Positions 12,066 through 24,404 are shown, numbered from the stretch's first letter. The stretch is DNA of 64,000 nucleotides from Camarhynchus parvulus (GCF_901933205.1 NC_044600.1:7416501-7480500), one strand, 5' to 3'. The notes: generated by a model from the sequence alone, not told the origin. Made by a program: numbers and translations.

Positions 12066-12145
12066 GCCAGGACACGTGGCTGTGCCAGGCCACAGTGTCA
12101 CCCAGGCCAGGACACATGGCTGTGCCAGGCCACAGTGTCACCTGG
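12066..12145 (+). repeat. tandem duplication, 40-bp unit x 2
   Basis: The two units, 12,066-12,105 and 12,106-12,145, begin GCCAGGACAC and contain GTGGCTGTGCCAGG or its ATGGCTGTGCCAGG variant. They differ at only a few positions, so the duplication is recent. Confidence 0.85.
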
Positions 12146-12180
12146 CTCACGGGAGGCAGAGGACAGCGTCGGAGCCCCGA

Positions 12181-12295
12181 GGATGTGAGTAACTTCCCCA
12201 ATGTGAGTAACTGCCCCAAGGACGTAACTGCCCTTGTGATGTAACTGCCCCAAGGACGTAACTGCCCCGAGGGTGTGAGTAACTGCCCCTGTGAT
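12181..12295 (+). repeat. minisatellite with GTAACTGCCCC core
   Basis: About six imperfect copies of an 18-23-bp unit built on GTAACTGCCC, with spacers such as CAAGGAC and TGTGAT. It starts 35 bp after the 40-bp duplication. The array is short and degenerate at its left end (AACTTCCCC). Confidence 0.8.
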
Positions 12296-13736
12296 GGGCG
12301 AGTGTCAGTGGCGGTGCAGCCTCAGCACCCGGGCGGCCGTGACGGGACATGGGACACGGGACACGGCTGTGACGGGTGAGCCTGGATGGTGCAGCCTGGT
12401 GCCAGCATGAGGGAGTCCCCTCTCAGCAGGGGAGGGATCCTTGGCTGTTTTCCCGAAGGAGTTTAAGAATTTGACTCCTGGCACTTGGGAGAGGGATTAG
12501 GATTGGGAGTTTGAGGATGTGTTTCAGGGGATGTGGGTGCAGTAGAGCTGCTCGGGGCAGGAGTGGTGGCCAGGGGAGGCTGGGCAGACACTGCTCAGTA
12601 GGACAAGCTGCTGACTTTGAGAACAGACAGACTGAGCCCAGGACAAATTATGTAACTGCTGCTTTTTCATCAGCCTGTTCCCCTGACTTATCTTTGCAGG
12701 TTAATTGACTCTATTTGTGTGTCAAGGCCACTTAGAGCTTTCTTCTATAAATGACTCCTGCCTCATCTGATGGCACAGTTAAATGTCTGAATTGTTTCTA
12801 AGATGAAAAAAAAGTGGAACTGAAACTTTTCTAGGCAGTTGTTGTGGAAGCATGGGATCTTTCCTGAATGGTTACTCATAATTTCTATTGCTAGCTTTGG
12901 TCTGACCTTCTTTCCATGCAGAATGGAGACAGGGGCTTTCAAGTGATGCATTTTATGGAGATTTGGGATGGGCTGGGCCTTGGCTGCCTGGAGACACCAG
13001 CTCTGCTCAGAAGCCTCCCCATGGAGGAGGTTGGGGCTTGGAGTCCCACACTAGAACTAAAAATTGAGGGTAATCCATCAACAAGAGACGTTAAATTGTG
13101 TTTCAAGGCCAAACAGCATCCTTGGGCCAGGGATGTGGGATTTTACCTGGGGTCCATTTGCAGAAGTTACAGGAGGAGCTGCTGCAAACTGCTTTATAGG
13201 TGGAGTTGGATGAAAGGATCTGACCAAAATTATTCATGATGCTCTATTTACAGCATGTGTCATTTTGAAGTCTTGCAGCACCTGGCCCATCTACTTTTTC
13301 ACTGGGGCTTGTTTGTGCAGGAAAGTCAAGTTTCATACAAAAACCTCTTTTAGCTCTTTGGCTGTTGAAGCTTCAGTGGGGAACATGGGAAAAATTCAAT
13401 TTTTCCAGACTTGCTCCACATTCAGATGGTCCAAAGCCAGTTTTTATTCAATCTGGTCTTAGTGCTGGATAAATAGATGATTTTTGATCTATTTATTATG
13501 AGAAATAAGAGAATGGAGAAAAGTTTGGCTAATCCCCAATGAGTTGTGGATCTAAAATATGCTCTCCAACACAAGCAGCCCACAGCAGGGGTTGTGTCAG
13601 AGTGCAGGGCAGTGTGAGGAGCAGCCTGCACCCTCTCACCTGTGCTCTGAGCTGTTACTGCAGACAATGGACTCAGGTGCCTCCTCCAGCCCAGGTGAGA
13701 TGTGCCTTGAGCACATCTCTGAGATGGCAGCACTTG

Positions 13737-13810
13737 CTGTCCACAGACAGCTCAGAGGCCTCCCATGCTCAGTGAGTGGGCTGGGAGGCCTCTGAGCTCT
13801 CTGTGGACAG
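13737..13810. repeat. near-perfect inverted repeat, 29-bp arms, 16-nt loop
   Basis: The arms 13,737-13,765 and 13,782-13,810 are complementary at 28 of 29 positions; the single mismatch is at arm position 12. The loop is 13,766-13,781. As RNA it would form a tight hairpin of roughly 74 nt. It lies in intergenic DNA away from any exon. Such symmetry could be a microRNA-type precursor, a miniature palindromic element or a local inverted duplication. Confidence 0.9.
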
Positions 13811-16800
13811 GGAGACAGAAAAAGCCACAGCCTGAAGGCCATGGGGGACAGGCTTGGAGGAGCAGCCACCCAGCTCTGATGGGTCACAGCAAGGCCTGGC
13901 TCAGTCAGAAGATGTTTGCTTTGCCCTTCCCTCCTCCTTTCGCCTTTTCAGGGCAGTGCTGCGAGTCTTTAGCACCACATGCCCTGGCATCTGCCCTGCT
14001 GTTCCCACTGCCCTTCCCCTGGATCGAATGTGTAAGCCCAGCCCCGAGGGGATGGCACTGACACCTCATCCCCTGCCTGAGGCAGGAGGCCCTGGCACAG
14101 TGCTGCTGCACCATTTCTCTCTTCACAGCCACAGCTGGGCTCCACAGAGGTATTTCTGCTTTGCTCCATGGCTGGTACAAATGATTTGCTGGTAAATGTT
14201 ATCAGAGCCTTCCCAAGGGAGCTGCTGCCTCCCACCCTCGGCAGCCACTGCCTGCTCTGAGCCTGTGTCTGTAATCGATGCTGCTTCTGCTTTAATGCTT
14301 CACAGCACCAAGCCTCAGCCCATCTCCATGGCAGTGCTTCTGCTGCAGTTCTGCATGTCCTGTGCCCCCCATGGCCCCACCTGCCCCACAGCCCTGCCAG
14401 CCCCCAGTTTTGCCCCCACACCTGCAGCACAGTGCACCTGAATGTCTGGCAGGGCTGCCAGTGGTGAACAGCTCCTGGTGATCACATCAAGGGGCGCTGG
14501 GGGTGTTTTGGGCTGCATGTGGCTGCACCAAAGGAAAGGTGCTTGTGCTTTGTAAAGCTTCTGGAAAACTCTTGTTGAAGGAAACTGTGTTTTGCTTTCC
14601 CCCACAGAAGCCTGAATCAAAGCCATCAGCCACTTGCCCTGTGGGGTGAGCCTGCCTGACGGTCACACCCTGCTATTAAGGAGACACAGGATATTCCATC
14701 GCAGTTCTCAGAGCCATGTGTGGCTGTGCCAAGGCAGAGCAAATACAAAGGTAAGACCGTGTATTCTCTGGGGTGCAAGGTGCTGGTGGCCACCCACACC
14801 CCATGATGCTGGGGTGTGCAGAAGCAGCAGGTGCTGGCTCAGCAGCTCCCCTGTCTGGAGCATCCCTTGTGCTTTGGAAGCTGGATGTGCCCAGCCCTGC
14901 TGTCCTGGCTGTGTTGTGACCCCCAGTGAGGTTTGGGACAGGCAGGGCCTCAGCAGTGCTGGCAGCAGCAGGACGGGTGACGCACAGGTCACACATCACG
15001 ATGCCACTTGTGCTATTGCATAAATCAAGGGGATTTGGGTGAGGGCAACGAGGGCAACTTGGGGCTCTGAGCTGGGGAGGATGAGGCCTTGGAAGATTTT
15101 AATTTTCTACAGTGAACAGTCTGAGGGTGGGGGCTGTGGCCACACTTGGACCAGTGGGGATAGACTGAGGGTAGCCCACGCTGAGGAGGGAGGTGGGCTG
15201 CAGTTCCCCCCACCAGGCTCTCGCCCCTCTGCCAGCTTTGCTCAATTATGGGAAATCCTTTAAGCTTTTGCATTAGTGCTGTATTTAGGTCTGCACTGTA
15301 TTAGGGCTTGGCATAGGGAGCACAGTGAGATTTCTCACTTAATAAAGAATGTTTTAAAGGCATTTGTCACCGTGCCTGCTGCTGGGAGCCAGCTCTCTGG
15401 GCAGGCAGGGAGGGTGCTGGGGGAGGTGAGGGAGCTGGGCTGGCTCCAAGGCCTGCTGTGCTTGGCCCTGGCCAGGTCCCATCCCTGCCCCTGTGCTCCC
15501 CCGCTGAACATTGGAACAGAGAGTCCTGGTGTGCCCCATTACCCACCCAGCCAGGGGGTACCTCAGGTTGTGCATCCCAGGGCTGCAGCTGGTGACCTCC
15601 CCACCCCTCTGCATCAGCACAGCTGCTGGCAAAGCCCAGCCACCCTCCCGTGAGGCTGCAGGGCTGCTGTGCTGGCAGGGGGCCCATCCATCCTGCTGGC
15701 AGTAAATGTGTCATTGGTGGTGAGCAGGGATCATGAGTCACCAACGCCCACCCCAGCCAGCCTGGCCACTCCTGGCACTGGGCTGCAGAGCAGGAGCTGG
15801 GACAGATCTGCCTCCTCCTCTGCCTCTCCCACCTGCAGCCTCACCAGCCTGCCTCTTCCACAGGGCACCAAATGATGGGGTATCCCTCAGGCAGCGCTTA
15901 CCTGGGGCTGAGGTGACAGTAACCCCCCGTGGACCAGTGTGGGGATGTGATGGTGCCCTCCCAGCCCTGCTCGCAGGTGTCTGACACTGCCTCAGCTCTA
16001 CCCCTGGGTCTTGGACAGCTTGGCAAGGATGGGGCTGAGGGGGCTGCCTGAGGAAATGTGTGTCCCCTGGACTGTAAGTAGCTGAAGCTGGGGCTGGGCC
16101 AGCTCAGGGTCTGCTGCTGGGAGCCAGGAGGAGCCTCTGGACTCCCCTTTCAGTGTGGATTTTTCTTTTAATTTGGTAATTGTTCAGCCAACAGAGTATT
16201 AGATAGAGATTTTGAGCCTCTGGTGATGGGCTGTGGCAAATGGCCCACACTCTTGTGGAGGGCAAAGCTCAACCCTTGGCTTGAGGGCAAGTGAGGAGCC
16301 TCCTCTCCCTGCTCAGCCTCGTGAGTGACACTTCACCACTTGGATCCTTGTCCCCAAACTCCAACCCCTGCAGTTGTTGTGAGGGCCACAACCTGGAGAA
16401 AGCCTGGCTTCTGCATCAGCCCATGGCTGCTCATGAAGGACAGGAGAGAAGCTGTGCTGTGGCTCAAGTGACATCCCTAGGCAAGCCCAGTGTAGGTGCA
16501 TGTGGCAGCCCCCTTGTTGGGGGCTCAGCTGGGAGCCCTGGCAGCTTCTTCCCTTTTCCCTCAGAGCTGCTGCATGAGCAGGAAAAGCAAAATTTTGTGG
16601 GATTGTTGTGGATCTGCTGCTGAACCAGGCCCCAGAGCAAAAGCCTCTCCCAAAACCACCACTGGGGTCCCCAGGGAGGGCCCCAACCCCAGAGAAAAAT
16701 CATCAGACAGGGAAAGCTTTAATTTCCTTTCTGTCTTTGCCTTCTCCAGGGCCAGGCTTGATTATTCCTTTCAGCAACACAAAGTGCTAGAGAGGCTCAG

Positions 16801-18292
16801 CAGCCAGAGATCAATTTTCTCTGCTCTTGGTGCAATGTGTTTGTGCAGGGGGAAGTGGCTTTTTCCTTCCCTTCCCATTGTGCTGAGCCTTGGTGGGTGG
16901 CACCAGGGGCAGTGGCAGCTGCATTGCCAGAGGGAGGGTGGCAGGGAACGTGTGCCAGCCCTCACCTGGTGCTCTGCTGATGGAGGGTGTCAAAGCCTTT
17001 CACTCACAGCCATTGAAGAGCAAAGATATTGCTGGGAAAGAAACCCCAGCTTGTCTCAGACATCAGTATCACTCTGAGGCACAGTGCAGGGTGGGACTCT
17101 CCACTGCTGCCTCTGCTCCTGCTGTGACATCCCCTCTCATTCACCACTTGCTAATGGAGGACAACTTTCTTTCTAGGGAACATGCAAAAATTTGTCTCCA
17201 CAGGAATAATATGCAAAGATCTCATGTTTAAGTGATTGGAGCATTGTGGCAGCACAAGGTATAAAGTCTGAACACAGAGGGATTCAAGATAGTTCTCAAT
17301 TATGCAGACAAGATAAGGAAAAAAAATTTAGAGAATTTCAGAATTTTAAGATGATGGGAAAGAATTTGGCATGGGATTAAATATTAGGGAAAAGATTAGA
17401 CCAGCAAAAAAGCAGATGAGAAAAGCCTGAGGGGTGAGGCAGATGGACCAGAGCAAGGAAAGCTGTCAGCCCACAGACAAGGACTGTGGATAAGGACTAA
17501 CCAAGGGATGAGTCCTAGCACTGTCCCCACAGCATCCCAAGTCCACATTCCCACACTGGAGCTGTGGCACAAGGCAGAGGGAAGAGCATCCTCTCCCTGG
17601 CACTGGCATGGCTGGACTGGCTCAGGGGCTGCTGACAATGAGGTGCCCATGGCTGTGGATCAGTGAGGCAATGGATCAGTGAGGCAGTGAGCCCTCTGAG
17701 TGGTGGCTCAGCCCATGCAGGGCTGTTGGTCCATCTGTGCAGGGATGAAAAGTGCCTGCCTGGTCCTGGAGGCTGGGAGGGAGCACCAGCCTGGCAGAGT
17801 CACAGTTTGCTTCCACCAGCCACTGGTTTGATCCTTTTCAGACTGTGCAAATTAGGAAACTCTGAAACACCGAAGTGTCACACTGCAATGCCAGGCAGCA
17901 GCCCTTTGCTTCTTTAAGCAGAAATACAGCTGGGGTTTGGATCACCAGCTTTTATCCACAAAATGCTCAAGCAGTTCATAAACTGCAGAACAAAATACTA
18001 AAGACTGCAGGTAATTATGGCAGAGACCTCTGGAGTCCTCTCAGCATGAGGAGCCCCAGCAAAGCTGTCGATGGCTCCCACTGCTTCTGGTCCTGGCTAG
18101 CAAATATTAATTTTGGTTTTTTTCAAGTCGAGAAATTAACTGCTTTGCAACCCCATCTAATTTGAATACTCTAATTAAGTAGTTTCGGTGCTTTTCTCCT
18201 CCCAGGACTTTCCCTGGCCAACCACTTTAACCCCTTGGTTCCCAGGCTCCTGGAGCAGTCAGCCTCTGAGGTCTGCTGGTTTGGCTCCCTTG

Positions 18293-18313
18293 GATGATGA
18301 TGATGATGATGAT
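18293..18313 (+). repeat. (GAT)7 microsatellite
   Basis: Seven uninterrupted GAT units followed by G. There is no gene nearby. Confidence 0.9.
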
Positions 18314-21300
18314 GGATGCCACATGTCATCCAGGCTGCAGATCTCCAGGGTGTTATGAAGACCCTTACTGGTGTCTGGATTGTCTCCAAGCAGCCAGGTG
18401 TTCTTTCCAGGAGAGCTGACAGGCTCTGGTGTGGAGGACACACAGCTCTGTCCCATCGGCCTCCCTTGACAGGAAAGCTGATCAAGTGTCTCATAATGAG
18501 CTCGCCGTGTTCCTGCTCTGCAATGCTTTGTTGGCTGCTGGCAAAGACAGCCTGGGGGGAAGCTCTGCCTGGCTCCCACTGCCCATGGCTCTGCCACTGC
18601 ACTGCTATGGAAAGCCTTTCCCTCTGGCCTCAGGCTGATCTCTGGAGGCAGCTCATCCAAGATGTGCAGGGTGGCCATTTGGGGACATGTGCCAGGCACG
18701 GGGACTCTGCTGATGTGTTTGTGTGGCTGGGGAAAAGAGCTGGATGGGAAAGTGAGAGTCCTCAGCATGGGCAACAGGGCCATGCCTGGGAGATGGCCTG
18801 TGATATTCTGATTTGATATTCCATGACTCTAAATCAAGTGGGATGTGCCACCCTGCAGCATTTGGTGACAGTGGCACTGCCCACCTGGGAAGAATCTCCC
18901 ACACCATGAAGCACCATGAGTGCTGCCAGACTCACATATTGTGCATCCCATGCACAATAAGGAAAGGGCCACCAGTATTCCTACAGAAATGTCCCCGTGT
19001 CACCCACCCAAGGCACTGGGGAGCCACGAGGACGAGGTGCTCGGCTGTCTCAGTGACACTGCCTGTCCAGGGCAGGGGACAGCACAAGGCAGGGGTGTTC
19101 TGGTCTCAGGTCACCGCACAACCTGGCAGTGCCCGCCCCGGGACCCGGCACGCTTTAATGAGCTCAGAGCCTGCATGGAGGAATTAACGACTCGGAATAA
19201 TACTTGTCACTTCTCTGTGAGGAAATTGTCAAGTGAAAAGCAATTTACTGAAAAAGGAGGGAGGAAAGAAATGGTTTTGCTTATTAAGATCAACATCATA
19301 TTAAAGTATTTTCTCAATACCCCATTTGGGTTGAATTTTACATTTTCTCTCTCTTGTTCTCACCAATGGGAGTAAAGCAGGGGGTTTCACTCTAATTAAT
19401 TGTTGTCTGCTTCATTTGGCCAGCAAATTTCATGAGCAAGGTTACACATTTCTGTAGCATTTGAATTTCAAATGCTGCAGGAATATGATAAAAAAAGGAA
19501 AACACATGGAATTCTAAAAGCAAATGGAAACCTTTCTGTAAGACATCAGTTTAAAATTGTTTTATACTTACAAATCTTAAAAATATATATTGTCTGGGTA
19601 TTTACCTTCCCCCTCCTTTCTTTTCATTTGGAGTTTAAAGCAACAGGTTTGGTTTTATGTATTCACTGTTGCCTTTTTTAGCCTTAAGGAGCTGTATTTT
19701 CAGTTTTACTCTACTGTGGGCTAGAAACTTTGAAATATGTATTTGTATTTCTATGAAGAGGCTGTCCCATGTGTTGATGATTTAACAAAGGCAAATCTGA
19801 GGACAGCCCTGCTCAGCTTTGCAGAAATTTGTGGAAGGTGGTACCCAAGGAGAGGGTGCTGTGCTGGCATCGTGTTGGGCGTGTGCAGGACAGGCCACTC
19901 TGAGAGCCAGGAGCTGCAGCTCGGTGTGAGCCCAACAGACCCAGAGAGCAAAAGCTGGAGGCGCTTCCAGGCACCGCAGAAAGGATTACAGCAGCTTGGA
20001 CTGTGAAGGGCAATGAGGAGAGAGCTCATCTCGACGTCTGGAGAAAATAGGAAGAGGAATGACCCGTGAAAGCACATTGCTGGCTTCACCAGCACGGCCG
20101 GCTCACGTGGAGCAGTGACTCATCACCACCCAGAGACACAGAGATGCTGCTCCTGCGGGCAGGAGGTGCAGCATCAGAGGGGACAACCGGGAGAGAGGGC
20201 TGGTGGGGAGCTGAGGGGCTGCAGGCACTGACTGCGGCTGCCTGTGGTGCTGATAAGCACCAGGGCCAAGCTCTTCTAAATGGCTGGTGATCTGGTACCA
20301 TGTCTGTGAGCCAGAGAGAGATGCTTCTCTCAGAAATCCCAACAGTCTCCTTGTTGTATCAATTATATTTCAGTGCAGCCCTACTTCTGCTTCAGAATTG
20401 GTAATTGCTTTGGAAAATATCCTTTACCTCTTTTGAAGCACCATCATGCTTGTTGTTGCAACTAAAGTAATGGCTAAAAGCTGAGGGATGGCAGAAAATC
20501 AGAAATTTCTGAGAAAGGTCCTCAGGATTTGCCTCTGAGTCATCTCTATATTGGCAGGAAAAGCTGGCAAAAAAGAAAAGCATCTCTGCAGGCTCTGAAA
20601 CAGCCCCAGAATTAGGAGTCTGGGCCAGGTGGACACATTCAACCCCTAAGACACATTTTACTGGAACCTGACAGGGCTGGGATCAAAAGCTGTCATTGCG
20701 GTTATGTGACTGGTGTAACATGACCTCCTTGAATGAGCTGCATGTGAGAGCAGCCCCCGGTGCCCCAGTAGCCATTCGAGCCCTGAGGAGCTGGTCCTAC
20801 CCTGCAGCTTCCCTGCTGAACACCATAAGGCACAATAAGTGGATTAGCAAAACCTCTGGAAGAGGCAGAGAAGAAAGGACACTGGGCCTTAAGCTGGTTT
20901 TGCATGTATTTACGCAAATGACGTCCCCAGCTAGATGGTAACTGAGGTGAAGCCTGGGCTATCCCTGCTGCAGCCTTCCTGCCAGGGGAGAGCCTGGTTT
21001 GCAGCTCGAGCAGACACAGGGAGTCAGAGCAGATCGATGATGGCAGCGGGGACAGCCCACCAGAGGTGGGGGCAGCCACACAGCACCCACACTGTGCCTG
21101 CAGTGGGGAGGCTTTGGCTGCTGGGGGGTGGTGCAGTCCCACCCTGGCATCCACAGGACATGTTCCAGACTCCTCACTCCATCCACGGCTTGCAGAGGCT
21201 CCTTTGTCACCTCTCGGGGTTCTGCTCCCAGTCCCACCTCCCTGCTGGGCACAGCACCAGGCAGGATTCATCTCTCGCATTGGTGAGATGGGGATTGCAA

Positions 21301-23140
21301 TTATTCCTGGCCCTTGCTTGTGCCATCTGTCTGTTCCCTGAACATCCCTGCAGGATCTGTGTCTTAGCAGGTTAATTTAATAAGAGCCTGCTTTATTGTT
21401 GCTGGCTGCAGGCACAGCATAGAGCAGCTGAGTCCATCAACAGCACAGAGCTGCTCTGGCAGCAATCGAATCCTGCCCGGATGCTCATTTGGGAAGGTTG
21501 TTTTGCTGAGAAAGGGCAAACCCTCCTGGGGCAGCACGGAGGGCTGGGCCCTGCTCCTTTCTCCTTGGCAGGAGCTGTGGAGAAAGTGGCAGCAGAGATT
21601 AAATCAGGCCTTTGACCCGGGATGTGCCACACCTCAGGGGAGGGGATGGTGATAGCGTGGGAGTGGCAGAGGTGGTGTTGGCAGGAGGTGCCCTGCATGG
21701 CTGGCTCAGGGCTTGGCCATTTATGGCAGAAGCAGCTCTTCCCATCCAGACTTTCAAAACCTTTGACATCACCAGCTATTTTTGTGGCTCGGGATATGTG
21801 GTAGGGCACAAGGTGGTGAAAGAGCTGTGCAAACTGTTTAATGAAGGCAATGACTCGTCTTAAGGATAACAAACAACCTGGTGCACTTTGAGATTGGCCC
21901 TTTTTTCAGCTATAGGCATATATGCCCAGGTATAAAGTCCTGTGATTTGGGAAATAAATCTTGGCAATCCAAATCAATACTGGAGGAGGGAAAAAAATCC
22001 ATTTTCCCAATCCTGTGTCCACCTGCTTGGACTTCCCCTCAGCCCAAGAGCGAGACATTGCTGGTTAAAGTCAATTGCACAAAAATATATTTGCCTTTTC
22101 TCCCACTGTGCTCTTTGCCCCTTCCTCTCCCGCAGCCATTCCTCCACCCATCACACACATAATGGACCAGCAGTGCCACAAAGACGTGCACATAATGAAC
22201 CTAAGTGACCGTGTAATCTTATTATTGTCACCCTCATCCTCCCTTGCCCCTTTTCTCCCTCCCCCCATTTGTCACTGTCACCGATTGTGTCACGGTTAAA
22301 ATTAGATGGGAAGCTCCTCTGGGAGCAACTGCGGCTTTCCTTTATCCCGAGCACCCTGAGTGCATTAAGGTACTTTGCAACAACTCGTGATTTCTAATGG
22401 GGTTAAAGTAGGAGGCAGCCTGTTTTAATGCTCACCTTTTTACATTTTCGAGCTGATTCACCAGCCACATGAAAATCTTCCATCCAGGCACGTCTGCCTC
22501 CTGCCAGCAATTCACTTGACAACACAATTCTGGAGGCAACAGTGAAGGAAGGAGAGGGCTTTTTACTTACATGTAATAAAGAAGAGTGAATCAAATTTGG
22601 TGTAACTTAAGTAAGATTTGTTCTGGAGGATAAAAGTCCTCATTGACCTTTTCCCATAATGGACATGTTCTCTTTATGGAAAGAAAGTGAATAAAATAAA
22701 GCTGTTTGTGAAAACAGCCACAAGCAGAGTCACCTCCTCAGTACCTTTGGATGGTTTTAGGCTTGGCCAGGAACTTTTCTATGGCTGCTGGATGCCCAGG
22801 AGAAACAAAACGCGGCAGCTGTGTCTGCCCTGGACTTCAATCAAACAGGTGATGCAAAGGGGAAAGGGACAAATCGAGCACTTCACACTGCCTGCTGAAA
22901 TTCTGCAATAGGCAGGGAACAGCAGAAACAAATGTGTTTATATTGGAGGGGACCTTCTCCTACGGGTGAGAATCATCGAGTCGGGCCTGAAGCTACTGGG
23001 GGATTTTATTTTAGAGAGAAAACAGACGCTGATTCTTTTCAGTTGCTTGCTCTTAACAAGGGGGAGTTTCAGTGGCGGGGAAGCGGGGACGTCTCTGGTG
23101 CCGTGCTGACACCTGCTGTCAGCACTGCCGCGGGACTGCC

Positions 23141-23196
23141 GAGCCCGGCCCAGCTCCCCGAGCCCGGCCCGGCCCGCCCGGCCCGGCCCGGCCGGG
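23141..23196. repeat. CCCGG/GGCCC-rich low-complexity tract
   Basis: Repeated CCCGGCC motifs, including CCCGGCCCGGCCCG. It lies about 120 bp left of the CR1 element and is rich in CG dinucleotides. The G-rich minus strand has many GGG runs and might form quadruplex-like structure. Confidence 0.7.
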
Positions 23197-23317
23197 AATC
23201 TCCGGCCGCTTCTGGGGGGATTTTCACGGAACGGGGAAAAGCGCGGGGCAGTGAGGTTTGGGCAGCTGTGGGAGTGTAAAGGCACGGGACGAATCTTGCA
23301 GGTGGAGGTAACACCTT

Positions 23318-23720
23318 TCACAGAATCCCGGAGTGGTTCGGGTTGGGAAGGACCTTAAAGGCGATCTGGTTTCAGCCCTGCCATGGATGGCCTCGGACGC
23401 TCCAGGGACTGGGGCAGCTTCTCTGCACAGCTTGTGCTGGGGGCTCACCACCCTGACAGTAAAGATTTTCTTCCTAATATCGAATCTAAACCTGCACTCT
23501 CAGTCAGCCCATTCATTCCCCCTTTCCTGTCACTACATGTATTTGGAAACAGCCCCTCGCTGTCTTTCCTGTAAAATCCCTTCAGGCACTGGAAGGGGCA
23601 ATTAAGTCACACAGAAGCTTTCTCATCTCCAGGCTGAACAATCCCAATTCTCCCAGCCTTTCCTTATATTAGAGGTGCCCCATCCCTGTGATGAACTTGG
23701 TGACCCTCCTTGTCCCCTGC
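23318..23720 (-). mobile_element. CR1 LINE, 5'-truncated 3' fragment
   Basis: Read on the plus strand it follows the reverse complement of the avian CR1 3' end: GGTTGGGAAGGACCTTAAAG near 23,340, CACCACCCTGACAGTAAAG near 23,448, TTCTTCCTAATATCGAATCT, CTGTCACTACATG, and CTCCAGGCTGAACAATCCCA near 23,630. The element is therefore on the minus strand, with its 3' terminus at about 23,318 and its 5' truncation at about 23,720. No reverse-transcriptase coding part remains. Many differences from the consensus suggest an old insertion. It ends about 420 bp before the RAP2C core promoter. Confidence 0.9.
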
Positions 23721-23985
23721 CCAGCGGGCTGCCAGGGATAAGAGCCGCGGTGCCGGTGTCCCACTCTCGACACCCGCCGGTGTCATATCCTGGGTCCCCT
23801 CTCCCGCGGTTCTCTTCCCGCAGGGGGTTGAGAGGAGTTTGTTATGGAGTTTGTTCAAGTTTGTTCAAGTTATCGAGTGCCGAGCGGGAGCTCGTGGAGG
23901 GACAACGCGGCGCTCACAGAGCCGCCCTCTGAGGGGCTGCGGCCGCCATGTCAGGCCGGCCATGTTGGGGGGCCGGGCAGGGACA

Positions 23986-24106
23986 GTGCCTCGGTGCCTC
24001 ACCCAAATCTGTCCCCCGTCACAGCGCGGGTGCCTCGGTGCAACACTCAAACCTGTCCCCCATCACAGCGCGGGTGCCTCGGTGCCACACTCAAACCTGC
24101 CCCCCC
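23986..24106 (+). repeat. 44-bp tandem repeat upstream of RAP2C, 2.8 copies
   Basis: Copies at 23,986-24,029, 24,030-24,073 and (partial) 24,074-24,106 each begin GTGCCTCGGTGC. The first two contain CACAGCGCGG. The array lies within the CpG island, directly upstream of the putative ETS and GC-box elements. Confidence 0.9.
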
Positions 24107-24243
24107 GGGCGCAGTTCGGGCGCGCCGTGACGCAGCACGCCGGAAGTGAGCGGTGACGACGGGCGGGGCCGCCTCCGGTGCCTCAGCAAAACCCTTCCGG
24201 GTGGGGGTGGCCCTGGCGGGCGGGTCCCGCGGCCGAGGCGGCG

Positions 24244-24264
24244 ATGGCGGGAGCGCGGCGGTGA
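24244..24264 (+). CDS. upstream ORF in RAP2C leader (MAGARR)
   Basis: ATG GCG GGA GCG CGG CGG TGA, a six-codon upstream frame. It is in the leader only if transcription starts upstream of 24,244. It is the first of two short upstream frames before the main start at 24,440. Confidence 0.4.
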   Translation: MAGARR

Positions 24265-24374
24265 AGGAGCGCAGCGGGGCCGGGGCCGCGCCGGGCGCTG
24301 ACGGGGGTCTCGCTCCCCCCAGGACGGCGCGGGAGCAGTGGGGCCTCGCCCTTCACCTGAGGCGGGCCGGGGCT

Positions 24375-24404
24375 ATGCGAGGGCCGCGGTGCCGCCTGCC
24401 CTAG
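24375..24404 (+). CDS. upstream ORF in RAP2C leader (MRGPRCRLP)
   Basis: A nine-codon frame that closes 35 nt before the RAP2C start codon, so it does not overlap the main frame. It could modulate translation by leaky scanning or reinitiation. Confidence 0.45.
   Translation: MRGPRCRLP

Larger units (their letters stand above)
11141..23317. other. MBNL3-RAP2C intergenic region, no gene recognised
   Basis: About 12 kb without a recognisable coding exon or RNA gene. Open frames up to 193 codons occur, but they overlap one another on both strands, lack protein-like composition and match no family I know. The region holds two minisatellites (12,066-12,295), an inverted repeat (13,737-13,810), a short (GAT)7 run and a CCCGG-rich tract near 23.15 kb. 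AT-rich, complex segments at about 19.15-19.7 kb and 22.2-22.6 kb look unlike the rest and could be conserved noncoding elements, but this cannot be tested without alignment. Confidence 0.6.

Noticed and set aside
16496..17077. 193-codon plus-strand frame between MBNL3 and RAP2C
   Set aside because: No recognisable family, unstable composition and overlapping frames on both strands.
18259..18783. 174-codon minus-strand frame including a poly-Ser/His stretch
   Set aside because: The run comes from the (GAT)7 microsatellite; the rest is not protein-like.
20702..21280. 192-codon minus-strand frame in the MBNL3-RAP2C intergenic region
   Set aside because: No domain or known match; overlapping frames are present in other phases.
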